NCBI GenBank assembly: GCA_022711595.1
Contig: JAKLET010000018.1
Span: 18,204 to 82,203, forward strand
Origin: Deltaproteobacteria bacterium
GTDB lineage: Bacteria > Desulfobacterota > Syntrophorhabdia > Syntrophorhabdales > Syntrophorhabdaceae
Reading direction: 5' to 3'
Length of the DNA: 64,000 bases
Each line of letters opens with the position of its first letter. The first letter of the stretch is position 1. Below are positions 1 through 7,819 of the stretch, piece by piece. The notes below the pieces were generated by a model. It was not told where the DNA came from and ran no database searches. It was given only the letters and a program-made list of their open reading frames with translations. A program made the translations under genes and the position numbers.

Positions 1-154
1 CAACACGCAATCTGGAATTGGATTCAGGGTCGGCCCCGCCTATTCTCGCGGCCGTAGTGATCTCTCTGATCAGCTTTGTGAAGATCTTGCCGCGCTTTGC
101 GTCGGCAGCGCCTTTTTTGTGCTTGATCGAACTCCATTTGCTATGTCCTGACAT
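1..154 (-). CDS. yebC: YebC/TACO1 family protein, N-terminal 51 residues only
   Basis: The gene runs off the left edge, so only the N-terminus is present. It opens [20 protein letters not shown] and continues into [15 protein letters not shown], which is the hallmark start of the YebC/PmpR family. The family was long annotated as DNA-binding regulators, and more recent work ties it to relief of ribosome stalling on proline-rich stretches. The ATG is at 154. The tRNA-Val gene lies 20 bp upstream on the same strand, so the two may be co-transcribed. The family call is firm; nothing can be said about the missing C-terminal domains. Confidence 0.9.
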   Translation of the reverse strand, partial: MSGHSKWSSIKHKKGAADAKRGKIFTKLIREITTAARIGGADPESNSRLRV

Positions 155-174
155 TTTGCCCCCAGGGGATCGAA

Positions 175-251
175 TGGTGGGCGATATTGGATTCGAACCA
201 ACGACCTCTGGTATGTGAGACCAGCGCTCTAACCATCTGAGCTAATCGCCC
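175..251 (-). tRNA. tRNA-Val (anticodon CAC)
   Basis: A complete 77-nt cloverleaf. The acceptor arm is GGGCGAT pairing with ATCGCCC, followed by A73 and an encoded CCA. The anticodon stem is CTGGT/ACCAG around the loop CTCACAT, giving anticodon CAC (valine, GUG codons). The T-arm contains GGTTCGAATCC. The 3' CCA is genome-encoded. Confidence 0.95.
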
Positions 252-261
252 TTGCGCATTT

Positions 262-290
262 CTTTTATTACATTATTGTGAAAAAGTCAA
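262..290 (-). promoter_or_regulatory. Probable sigma-70 promoter for tRNA-Val
   Basis: Read on the minus strand, TTGACT (285-290) is followed after 17 bp by TAAAAG (262-267), ending 10 bp before the tRNA 5' end. The -35 and the spacing are good, but the -10 is only moderate. Confidence 0.4.
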
Positions 291-350
291 CACAAGGCTG
301 ACGGCTTTTTCTATTCTAATTTGCACTGAATTCGTATATTATTTTTCACT

Positions 351-1271
351 ATGCAATATGTTTTCGGACCCGTTCCATCCAGAAGGCTCGGTTTTTCTCT
401 TGGAGTGGATATCATTCCCGCTAAATACTGTACTTATGACTGCATTTATTGCCAGATCGGCAAGACAACGAACAGGGAGATCGATCGCAGGAGCTTTTTT
501 GATCCCCAGGTTATCATCAATGAAATAATAGACAAGACCACAAAGATCGGACCGGTGGATTTCATCACTTTTTCAGGATCTGGAGAACCCACACTCAACG
601 CTGATCTCGGTATGCTCATAAGAGAGCTTAAAAAAAACACCGCCATACCGGTGGCCGTTATAACTAACGGTTCACTCCTGTACCTCGAAGAAGTGAGAAA
701 AGACATCATTGAGGCGGACGTTGTACTCCCGTCCCTTGACGCCGTCAGTGAGGACACATTCAGATGCATAAACAGGCCCCATCCAGCGCTTGCTGTCGAA
801 AAGGTGATAAGCGGCATAAAGACGTTCAGGAAGGAGTATTCAAGAGAGATATGGCTGGAGATCATGCTCATCAGGAACATCAACGACGAAACCATTGAAT
901 TGGAGAGAATGAAAAAGATTGTCTCCGGCATTGGCGCCGAAAGAGTTCAGCTGAACACCGTCACCAGGCCTCCCAGCGAAGGATCGACGGGTAGACTTCA
1001 GGACCGTGAACTCGCAAGGATATGCAAGCTCTTTGGTCCCGCATGCGAGATAATATGCTCCTTTGAAAAAACGGCAGAGATCCCGTCGCAGGCCGAGTGG
1101 ACGGACATTATCATCGAAACGCTCAAGCGCAGGCCTCTCACCCTTGAAGATATCGTAAATACAACGAATTTATCTCACTTCCAGGCAAAAGGCAGACTCA
1201 GGGACATGGAAGAGCAGGGGCTGATCAAAAGCTACCTCTTTGAAGATAACACCTTTTACATGGCGACTTAA
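351..1271 (+). CDS. Radical SAM protein, COG0731-like, with C-terminal winged-helix-like tail
   Basis: The 306-residue protein opens with the GPVPSRRLG motif typical of the COG0731 group of radical SAM enzymes. The cluster motif CxxxCxxC is C27, C31, C34, and FSGSGEPTLN (from about residue 72) is the SAM-binding GGE-type strand. Residues from about 255 to the end look like a small winged helix (LTLEDIVNTTNLSHFQAKGRL), a fusion seen in anaerobes. The substrate is unknown; family members have been linked to tRNA-wybutosine-like chemistry or left uncharacterised. No Shine-Dalgarno is visible before ATG 351, and an AT-rich TATATT lies 10 bp upstream, so the mRNA leader may be very short. The gene stands alone, with the purine operon 166 bp downstream. 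Confidence 0.85.
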   Translation: MQYVFGPVPSRRLGFSLGVDIIPAKYCTYDCIYCQIGKTTNREIDRRSFFDPQVIINEIIDKTTKIGPVDFITFSGSGEPTLNADLGMLIRELKKNTAIPVAVITNGSLLYLEEVRKDIIEADVVLPSLDAVSEDTFRCINRPHPALAVEKVISGIKTFRKEYSREIWLEIMLIRNINDETIELERMKKIVSGIGAERVQLNTVTRPPSEGSTGRLQDRELARICKLFGPACEIICSFEKTAEIPSQAEWTDIIIETLKRRPLTLEDIVNTTNLSHFQAKGRLRDMEEQGLIKSYLFEDNTFYMAT

Positions 1272-1301
1272 TATCTTCGCTATGGCCTCATCAAAATCAT
1301 A

Positions 1302-1331
1302 TTGACAAACCGGCGAGCCAGCATTTACTAT
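1302..1331 (+). promoter_or_regulatory. Probable sigma-70 promoter of the purine operon
   Basis: A consensus TTGACA (1302-1307), an 18-bp spacer, then TACTAT (1326-1331), about 105 bp upstream of the IMP cyclohydrolase start. The block around the -35 (ATCATATTGACAAA then CCGGC) recurs almost exactly at 4965-4985 before the HtrA-like gene. Downstream, the leader holds a G-run and short repeats of TTC/GGTGTTCTT but no recognised riboswitch. Confidence 0.55.
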
Positions 1332-1437
1332 TACCGTACCCGCCGGGCGGCAACATAACAGGGGGGGTGTTCTTCGTTCCGGTGTTCTTTCCGGTATTCT
1401 ATTATTGTTTATTATTTCGTTGAAGAGGAGGGGGTAG

Positions 1438-2022
1438 ATGAAGATAAGGCGTGCTGTTATCAGCGTTTCCAACAAGGATGGTCTTTCTGACCTGGCATCG
1501 CTTCTCGGGAAGTATGGTGTTGAGATCCTGTCTACGGGCGGTACAAAGAAATATCTGGAGGGCATTGGTTTGAACCCAATGGAGGTCGGGGCTTACACGG
1601 GTTTTCCCGAGATCATGGACGGCCGCGTCAAGACATTGCACCCCAAGGTCCACGGAGGGATCCTCAATATCAGAGACAATGAAGAGCATCAAAGGGCAAT
1701 GGAAACGCATGGTATCCGGCATATTGATATGATCGTGGTTAATCTTTACCCTTTTATCGAGGTGATAAGCAGAGGGTGCACATTTGATGACGCCATAGAG
1801 AACATCGACATAGGCGGTCCCTCCATGATCAGGGCCGCAGCCAAGAACTTCAAATATGTCACAGTTGTCGTCGATCCCCAGGACTACGGCAAGGTAATCG
1901 ATGACATGAACGCAAATGAAGGGGCCACATCCGAAAAGCTGCGTTTTTACCTGGCAAAAAAAGTTTTTTTTATAACAAGTGGGTACGACAGGGCAATATA
2001 TGATTACCTGTCTAAAATATAA
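1438..2022 (+). CDS. purH: IMP cyclohydrolase, stand-alone (PurH N-terminal domain only)
   Basis: The 194-residue protein covers only the MGS-like IMP cyclohydrolase half of PurH; typical PurH is about 510-530 residues with a C-terminal AICAR transformylase. Family landmarks are present: STGGTKKYL, TGFPEIMDGRVKTLHPKVHG (about residues 56-75) and NIDIGGPSMIRAAAKN. It starts at ATG 1438 behind GAGGAGGGGG and stops cleanly in YDYLSKI, with purD 20 bp on, so this is a whole gene and not a truncation. It closes the purine ring (FAICAR to IMP) in the cytoplasm. The AICAR formylation step must be encoded elsewhere. Confidence 0.9.
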   Translation: MKIRRAVISVSNKDGLSDLASLLGKYGVEILSTGGTKKYLEGIGLNPMEVGAYTGFPEIMDGRVKTLHPKVHGGILNIRDNEEHQRAMETHGIRHIDMIVVNLYPFIEVISRGCTFDDAIENIDIGGPSMIRAAAKNFKYVTVVVDPQDYGKVIDDMNANEGATSEKLRFYLAKKVFFITSGYDRAIYDYLSKI

Positions 2023-2042
2023 ATGATATCAAGAGGTTGTTT

Positions 2043-3317
2043 ATGAACGTCCTTATAATAGGCTCAGGGGGACGAGAACATGCCCTCGCGTGGAAACTTT
2101 CCCAATCCAAAGACGTAGACCGGCTGTTTTGCGTTCCCGGCAACGGGGGAATCTCCGATGTCGCCGAATGCCATGATCTGAACGTAAGCGATACAGCAGG
2201 TCTTATAGATTTCGTGAGAAGGATGAAGATCGATCTCGTCGTAGTCGGGCCGGAAAACCCCCTCGCAGGCGGTATCGTTGATGCATTCGAAGAAAAAGGA
2301 ATACCCATCTTCGGACCTGTTGCCAGGGGCGCGAATATTGAAGCAAGCAAGATCTTCTCAAAGGAGCTCATGAAAGCAAGCGGTGTACCCACCGCCCCAT
2401 TTCAGATTTTTGACGATTACAGCAAGGCGATCGCCTTCATAGAAAAGAAAGAACCGCCCTTTGTCATCAAGGCCGACGGGCTATGCGCAGGGAAGGGGGC
2501 TTACGTTATCAGGGACATGGAAGAAGCGAAGGGGGTGCTGCACAACCTGATGGTCGGAGAGATCTACGGCAGTGCAGGCAAAAGGACTGTGATCGAGGAT
2601 TTTCTGCCCGGGATAGAGGCATCCTATCTCGCCTTTGCCGACGGAGAAACGATCCTTCCAATGCCTGCCTCGCAGGACCACAAACCTCTTCTAGACAACG
2701 ATCTCGGACCGAATACCGGGGGGATGGGGGCATACACGCCCATACCGTTCATCAATGATGCCATGGACAGGGACATACGCGAAAACATCATGCTGAAGAC
2801 CATTGCCTCCATGAAAGAAATGGGCATCCCTTACAAAGGCGTTCTTTACGGCGGGCTGATGATTTCACAGGGGAAACCCTATGTCATTGAATTCAATGCC
2901 CGTTTTGGTGATCCCGAGACACAGCCTATCATCTTTAAGATGGAAAGCGACCTTTTGCCCGTTCTGGTTGCATCCGTTGAAGGAAAACTTAAGGATATCA
3001 AAGAGATAAAATGGAGAGAAGGTGTCAGCGTATGTGTTGTCATGGCTTCAGGCGGCTACCCTGAAAGACCGGAAAAGGGAAAGATAATAAGGGGCCTCGA
3101 TCAATTCAAATCGGAAAAGGATATAATGGTATTCCATGCAGGCACAAGAAAGGCCGGAAATGAATATTTCACATCTGGCGGCAGGGTGCTGGGAGTGACA
3201 GCCATCGGCGCAGATTATGAAGATGCGATACGCAAGGCCTATGACGCGGTGAAAAAAATCAGCTTTGAAGGCATGCAATACCGGAAAGACATTGGCAGAA
3301 AAGCAACGATCATATAA
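2043..3317 (+). CDS. purD: Phosphoribosylamine-glycine ligase (GARS)
   Basis: The ATP-grasp enzyme joining glycine to phosphoribosylamine, the second step of de novo purine synthesis. It is 424 residues, the normal length. Motifs: N-terminal MNVLIIGSGGREHALAWKL, VVGPENPLAGGIVD, the ATP-grasp strand PPFVIKADGLCAGKGAYV, then LGPNTGGMGAYTP and IEFNARFGDPETQ. ATG 2043 is preferred over the in-frame TTG at 2037 because AAGAGG sits a normal distance before 2043 and almost touches 2037. It is co-transcribed with the IMP cyclohydrolase gene upstream. Confidence 0.95.
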   Translation: MNVLIIGSGGREHALAWKLSQSKDVDRLFCVPGNGGISDVAECHDLNVSDTAGLIDFVRRMKIDLVVVGPENPLAGGIVDAFEEKGIPIFGPVARGANIEASKIFSKELMKASGVPTAPFQIFDDYSKAIAFIEKKEPPFVIKADGLCAGKGAYVIRDMEEAKGVLHNLMVGEIYGSAGKRTVIEDFLPGIEASYLAFADGETILPMPASQDHKPLLDNDLGPNTGGMGAYTPIPFINDAMDRDIRENIMLKTIASMKEMGIPYKGVLYGGLMISQGKPYVIEFNARFGDPETQPIIFKMESDLLPVLVASVEGKLKDIKEIKWREGVSVCVVMASGGYPERPEKGKIIRGLDQFKSEKDIMVFHAGTRKAGNEYFTSGGRVLGVTAIGADYEDAIRKAYDAVKKISFEGMQYRKDIGRKATII

Positions 3318-3355
3318 GGATCGGGAAGCGTTTAAATAAAAAGCAGGAGGGTGCG

Positions 3356-4420
3356 ATGTCGAGAGAATTCAATATCGGTGTGATACCGGGCGATGGAACC
3401 GGACCGGAGGTTGTGGCTGAAGGGATTAAAGTTCTCAAAGCGGCTTCGGAGAAATTTGGATTCTCGCTAAAGTTCACATACTATGATATAGGCGGTGAAA
3501 GGTACAAGAAAACAGGCGAAACCCTCCCGGACAGCATCCTGGGTGAATTCAAACAGTATGATGCGCTTTATCTCGGAGCAATCGGTCACCCTGATGTAAA
3601 GCCTGGCATCCTGGAAAAGGACATACTGCTCAGGACGCGTTTTGAGCTTGATCAATATATAAACCTGCGCCCCGTGAAACTCTACGAAGGTGTTGAAACA
3701 CCGCTCAAGGACAAGGGACCAAAAGAAATAGATTATGTTATCGTTCGCGAAAACACGGAAGGCCTCTATGCCGGTGCCGGCGGTACTCTGAAAAGGGGAA
3801 CGAAAGACGAAGTAGCCATACAGGAATCAATTAACACCAGAAAGGGTGTGGAACGCTGCATAAGGTTTGCCTTTGAATATACTAAAAAAAGGAACAAGGG
3901 TAAAAAACTGACGCTCTGCGGTAAAACGAACGTCCTCACATACGCCTTCAATCTGTGGGAAAGGGCATTTTATGAAGTATCGAAAGAGTATCCGGACATT
4001 GCCACAGACTACGCTCACGTTGATGCCACCTGCATGTGGATGGTCAAAAACCCGGAATGGTTTGATGTTATCGTAACTGACAACATGTTCGGGGACATCA
4101 TAACGGACCTGGGCGCAATGACACAGGGAGGCATGGGTATAGCCTGCGGCGGGAACATCAACCCTGAGGGCGTTTCAATGTATGAGCCTATCGGCGGTTC
4201 CGCTCCAAAGTATACAGGAAAAAACGTTATAAATCCGCTTGCCTCCATGTTGGCCGGGGCAATGATGCTTGAGTTCCTAGGATTGCCAGAGGCATCTTCA
4301 GCTATTGAGAATGCGATTCAAAGGGCCATAAAGGATGACTTGAAATCGATGGAAGCAGGGAAAATGGGTATGGGGACAAAAGAGGTTGGAGATCTTATAT
4401 CCGGATACGTTATTCAGTAG
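3356..4420 (+). CDS. Isopropylmalate/isocitrate dehydrogenase family protein with NADP-type signature
   Basis: A 354-residue decarboxylating beta-hydroxyacid dehydrogenase. It opens NIGVIPGDGTGPEVV, and the substrate helix LLLRTRFELDQYINLRPV resembles the actinobacterial LeuB type. Other landmarks are VIVRENTEGLYAG, the catalytic Lys in CGKTNVLTY, and DNMFGDIITDLGA. At the cofactor site it reads GSAPKYTGK, with K285-Y286 where NAD-dependent LeuB has an Asp-Ile (GSAPDIAG). Lys-Tyr is the pair that reads the 2'-phosphate of NADP in E. coli isocitrate dehydrogenase. A good Shine-Dalgarno (AGGAGG) precedes ATG 3356, 38 bp after purD. No leu genes are nearby, so isocitrate, isopropylmalate, homoisocitrate or tartrate-like substrates all remain possible. 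Confidence 0.8.
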   Translation: MSREFNIGVIPGDGTGPEVVAEGIKVLKAASEKFGFSLKFTYYDIGGERYKKTGETLPDSILGEFKQYDALYLGAIGHPDVKPGILEKDILLRTRFELDQYINLRPVKLYEGVETPLKDKGPKEIDYVIVRENTEGLYAGAGGTLKRGTKDEVAIQESINTRKGVERCIRFAFEYTKKRNKGKKLTLCGKTNVLTYAFNLWERAFYEVSKEYPDIATDYAHVDATCMWMVKNPEWFDVIVTDNMFGDIITDLGAMTQGGMGIACGGNINPEGVSMYEPIGGSAPKYTGKNVINPLASMLAGAMMLEFLGLPEASSAIENAIQRAIKDDLKSMEAGKMGMGTKEVGDLISGYVIQ

Positions 4421-4435
4421 ATAAAGAGCAAGGCA

Positions 4436-4693
4436 TTAATGCCCGTTATTTGATGAAGATTCCTTTACTTTCCTGCTGAGCGTGTTCCTGTTGATGCCAA
4501 GAAGCTTGGCCGCCCTCGAGATGTTATTGCCGGTAATTTTGAGAGCAGTCTGTATAAAGACGCCTTCAATATGAGAAGATATTTTGGACAAAATGTCGTC
4601 TTCATCATTTACCTTAGATAACAATATCTTTTCGGCAATATTATCAAGTTTAATATCAAATAAAGAATATAAATGCTCGTTATTATTATCCAT
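4436..4693 (-). CDS. Small Fis-type helix-turn-helix protein
   Basis: An 85-residue protein whose C-terminal half, IQTALKITGNNISRAAKLLG then NRNTLSRKV, is the Fis/HTH_8 fold usually found at the end of NtrC-type activators. Here it stands alone, as in the nucleoid protein Fis. The N-terminal 35 residues are not recognised. It is convergent with the dehydrogenase gene, ending 15 bp from it. A role as a nucleoid-associated or specific DNA-binding protein is inferred from the fold only. Confidence 0.75.
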   Translation of the reverse strand: MDNNNEHLYSLFDIKLDNIAEKILLSKVNDEDDILSKISSHIEGVFIQTALKITGNNISRAAKLLGINRNTLSRKVKESSSNNGH

Positions 4694-4970
4694 AATATAA
4701 TCTATTAAATTTTCTGAGAGATTTTTCTATATTAGAAAAGAAATAACTTCCCGTGTCAATAACAATAATATGTTTTAAGAAATAAAAAAGCAATTAGCAA
4801 AAAAGGTTAAAATAAACAATGCGTTACGTAATGTCAAATTGGGGGCATTTTTATAAAGATGCTGATAATAGATATTATGTAAACTATTATCTATATGGAA
4901 CCAGACAGATCCGTTAATCCATGTGAGATCCCCCCTGCTTCTCAAATGCCATTGCCATGCGTTGATCATA
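4694..4970. other. AT-rich divergent intergenic region
   Basis: A stretch of about 280 bp between the Fis-like gene (minus) and the HtrA-like gene (plus), markedly richer in A+T than the flanking genes. I see no supported gene; a 64-codon minus-strand frame at 4775-4969 has no Shine-Dalgarno and no recognisable product. It presumably holds the Fis-like gene's promoter. Confidence 0.5.
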
Positions 4971-4998
4971 TTGACAAAACCGGCTAATCGTTTATTAT
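4971..4998 (+). promoter_or_regulatory. Consensus promoter directly abutting the HtrA-like start codon
   Basis: TTGACA (4971-4976), a 16-bp spacer, then TATTAT (4993-4998). The expected transcription start falls at about 5005, the GTG start codon itself, so the mRNA may be leaderless. The flanking block matches the purine-operon promoter at 1296-1316. Confidence 0.6.
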
Positions 4999-5004
4999 AT
5001 TCAT

Positions 5005-6408
5005 GTGAGCACTACTATTAACGACGACCTTAAGCGATGCTTCGAGATCCTTGGCCTGAATGAGAATTCCACTCTTGAGGATGCCCACAATTCTTACAAA
5101 AATATCACTGCTCAACGTTCTTCCTGGGATGATATAAAAGAAAAAACCTGGGCTTACGATTTCATAAAGGAGCATTACCGCTCTATTAATCATGAAATCT
5201 ATCCAGAAGCTTTAAAAACAAGTGATGTTGCCGAATCTTTCACTGTAAAGGAAAAAGCTGTTGTTTCCAAAAGGTCTTTAAGAAAACCTTTTTTCATATC
5301 TTTTTTTATCGCCTTATTCATTCTGGCGCTGCTCTTCTTGATTTTAAGGTATAATGTTTTTGACCTTGCTTTTCTCAGAAAAGAAATGGATCTTTCTGCC
5401 CTGATCAGGTCCGTTAAGCCCGCTGTTGTGACAATCAGTACCGGTGAAACTCAACGCGGAAGTGGTTTTTTAATAAGCAAGGACGGCTATATAGTGACAA
5501 ATGCTCATGTTATGCGTGATAAGACCGGAAAAGCTGCTTTTTCTGACGGATCGGTCATTAATGTGGAACTTGTTCTTGTGGACCCTGACCGTGATTTTGC
5601 GCTTTTAAAAGCCCTGGACAAAAGAGATTTTTCATTTCTTCCTCTTGGTGACAGCGCCAAATGCTCCGAAGGAGATACAGTTATAGCCGCCGGCACGCCA
5701 CTTTCTTTTGAAACATCTTTTACCAGAGGGATCGTCAGTTCCTCAAAAAGGTCATTTCCCGCTTATAAATCAGCTTTCATTCAAACAGATGCGGCGTTGA
5801 GTCCCGGAAACAGCGGCGGGCCGCTTATCAACATGAAGGGTGAGGTTGTCGGAATCAATTCCCTGAAGATCTCCGGAAGGAATGTTGAAGGGATAGGTTT
5901 TGCCGTTTCCATCAATGATGTGAAACAACATATCATGAACAGGCGGCACATGTCCGACGATGATCTCAATAAAGAGCTTGCAAGGGTAGAAAGCAAGATT
6001 GAGGAAATGAATTCCTGGAGGGATGACGCGTCAAGAAACGCCGAAAAGAGCTTTAAAGAAAAGCAAATTGAAGAACAATGGGACCGTGAGCGTAGAAAGA
6101 AAGAATTCTATGACCAGGTAGATGAGGCAAATAAGAACCTTAAGGAACAGCGTATCAGAGAGGAAAAAAGGCTTCGCGAAGAGGCTGAACAATACAGGGG
6201 TCAGATGAAAGAACAAATGGAAGCCAGGAGAAAAGCCCTGTCGGAATGCCTGCAGACAGCAAATTATTATTATCAGCAGAACTGGAACGAGGCTTGCACA
6301 TCAATCGGACAGCCGGGCCGATGCAAGCTTTCATATTCAGCCGCACACATCCTTGAACAAAGGCTGGTTCAGCAAAGGAATGAATGCTTCAGGTTATATC
6401 CTCAATAA
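5005..6408 (+). CDS. Membrane-anchored HtrA/DegP-type serine protease with J-like N-terminus
   Basis: 467 residues. Residues about 8-60 (LKRCFEILGLNENSTLEDAH) resemble a divergent J-domain without HPD. A single membrane helix lies at about 95-114. A trypsin-like S1C domain follows with H168 (TNAHV), D197 (DRDFALLK) and S270 (SPGNSGGPL). Residues about 330-410 are a highly charged coiled coil, and the tail carries four cysteines. There is no PDZ domain, unlike DegP. With the helix as signal anchor, the protease domain would face the periplasm and the J-like part the cytosol. The only plausible start is GTG 5005; no Shine-Dalgarno is present, which fits the abutting promoter. Confidence 0.8.
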   Translation: MSTTINDDLKRCFEILGLNENSTLEDAHNSYKNITAQRSSWDDIKEKTWAYDFIKEHYRSINHEIYPEALKTSDVAESFTVKEKAVVSKRSLRKPFFISFFIALFILALLFLILRYNVFDLAFLRKEMDLSALIRSVKPAVVTISTGETQRGSGFLISKDGYIVTNAHVMRDKTGKAAFSDGSVINVELVLVDPDRDFALLKALDKRDFSFLPLGDSAKCSEGDTVIAAGTPLSFETSFTRGIVSSSKRSFPAYKSAFIQTDAALSPGNSGGPLINMKGEVVGINSLKISGRNVEGIGFAVSINDVKQHIMNRRHMSDDDLNKELARVESKIEEMNSWRDDASRNAEKSFKEKQIEEQWDRERRKKEFYDQVDEANKNLKEQRIREEKRLREEAEQYRGQMKEQMEARRKALSECLQTANYYYQQNWNEACTSIGQPGRCKLSYSAAHILEQRLVQQRNECFRLYPQ

Positions 6409-6416
6409 CATCTTTT

Positions 6417-7781
6417 TTAAAACCGTTTTTTTCCATCAACAACAATAACGGAGTCTTTCCCCAATTTATGCGCTTCCCGTGAGGCCTCGTCCACCTTTGA
6501 TAAGACCATTTGCGCATCCAGGGTGCCGTCTATTTCAACAAGGCCTATGCTGTTGCCAAGGCGGTAAATTCTTCCGTCGAGGAGGAAATGAAACGATTCC
6601 AGGGCAAATTGAATGCGCTGTACGGCAAATTTTGCATCATCTGACGTTGCTCCCAGAAGGAGCAGGGCGAACCTGTCCTTTTCAATACGGATTATTATAT
6701 CTTCCGTGCGCAGTCTGCTCTTTAAAAGTCCTGACAGCATTATCAGGATCTCATCACTTTTATTCTGGCCGGCAATAGAGTTCATGTAACCGAAATTTGT
6801 GAGGTTCAGATATAAAAGCGAACTCCTGTCCCCTTTTTTTGCATATTCAACGGCCCGTTTTGTTATTTCCTCAAGATATCTTAAATCCTGCAGGCCCATG
6901 TTCCCATCATTCATTACGAGATAAGAGAGCTTTTTCTCCTTTTCTTTTTGCTGTGTAATGTTTCTCATGATAATGGCCAGGCTTGTAACATTGCCCGTTA
7001 AATTGACAATCGGGTAGATAAAGTTCTCATAGTACAGTTCCTCCCGCGCATATTCGAAACGTACCGGTGCCCTTTCCCGCACGGCTTTATCCATCATTTC
7101 CCTGTTCAACCTCAGATCATTGTCGTCCAGCCATTCGCAAAGACCCGTTCCAACGATATCCCCTGTTTCCCTGCCCAACTTTTTGCTCATTGCATTGTTG
7201 ACGGCAACGATCCTTTCCCCGGCATCGATAATAAAAGCCTCTTCGCCGATAACATCTATAAGTATGTTCAGCGCGCCTTCGATCTGATGGAACTTCTTTT
7301 CGATCCTTTTCCTTTCAGTTATGTCCCTTCCTACCGTATGATACTCTTTGACCAATCCCAGGTCATCGAAGATCGCCCTGGTTGTAAACTCCTGCCAGTG
7401 TATGGTGCCGTCAGGGAACATGACCTCATGTTCATAATGTGCAACGGGATTCCCGGGGGTAAGGAAAGATATTTTTTCCTTCATATATTCTTTATCGCCA
7501 CTTAACGAAATAACTGGATCTTTTTCCCCGATCAGTTCATCCCGGTTTTTTTGTAAATATTTACAGTATGAATCATTTATGAAGAAGACCGTTGCGTCGG
7601 AAAGACAACTGCACACCAGTTCCGCCTGGTTTTCGGCAGCGGCCCGATAACGCCCCCCTCTTTTTTTGAAAACGTCATGGGTTTGCGTACATGCCTGTTG
7701 CGCGCTTTGTAACGATGCGATCCTGTCGCGTAATTCGACGATCTCACCCTGCAGATGTTCATTTGTTTGATTCTGATTCAT
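6417..7781 (-). CDS. PAS-PAS protein with degenerate GGDEF domain and intact I-site
   Basis: 454 residues with no membrane helix. A short coiled coil (about 8-40) is followed by PAS 1 (about 45-160, ending GRDITERKR), PAS 2 (about 165-285, ending MRNITQQKE) and a GGDEF-fold domain (about 290-454). The active-site loop reads EKDRF (367-371) in place of GGDEF, and the metal-binding Asp of the first strand is Asn (LNLTNF), so diguanylate cyclase activity is unlikely. The RxxD inhibitory site is kept as RTED (358-361), exactly five residues before the loop, so c-di-GMP binding remains possible. It lies 38 bp downstream of the MCP gene on the same strand, probably co-transcribed. Confidence 0.8.
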   Translation of the reverse strand: MNQNQTNEHLQGEIVELRDRIASLQSAQQACTQTHDVFKKRGGRYRAAAENQAELVCSCLSDATVFFINDSYCKYLQKNRDELIGEKDPVISLSGDKEYMKEKISFLTPGNPVAHYEHEVMFPDGTIHWQEFTTRAIFDDLGLVKEYHTVGRDITERKRIEKKFHQIEGALNILIDVIGEEAFIIDAGERIVAVNNAMSKKLGRETGDIVGTGLCEWLDDNDLRLNREMMDKAVRERAPVRFEYAREELYYENFIYPIVNLTGNVTSLAIIMRNITQQKEKEKKLSYLVMNDGNMGLQDLRYLEEITKRAVEYAKKGDRSSLLYLNLTNFGYMNSIAGQNKSDEILIMLSGLLKSRLRTEDIIIRIEKDRFALLLLGATSDDAKFAVQRIQFALESFHFLLDGRIYRLGNSIGLVEIDGTLDAQMVLSKVDEASREAHKLGKDSVIVVDGKKRF

Positions 7782-7819
7782 AATTTTCCACCCCTGCTGT
7801 TTGGCCTGCTATTTATGTT

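Noticed and set aside
1438..2022. Truncated purH pseudogene
   Set aside because: Clean start, ribosome site, stop at the domain boundary and tight spacing to purD argue for a complete one-domain gene.
4775..4969. 64-codon minus-strand ORF in the AT-rich gap
   Set aside because: No ribosome site and random-looking product.
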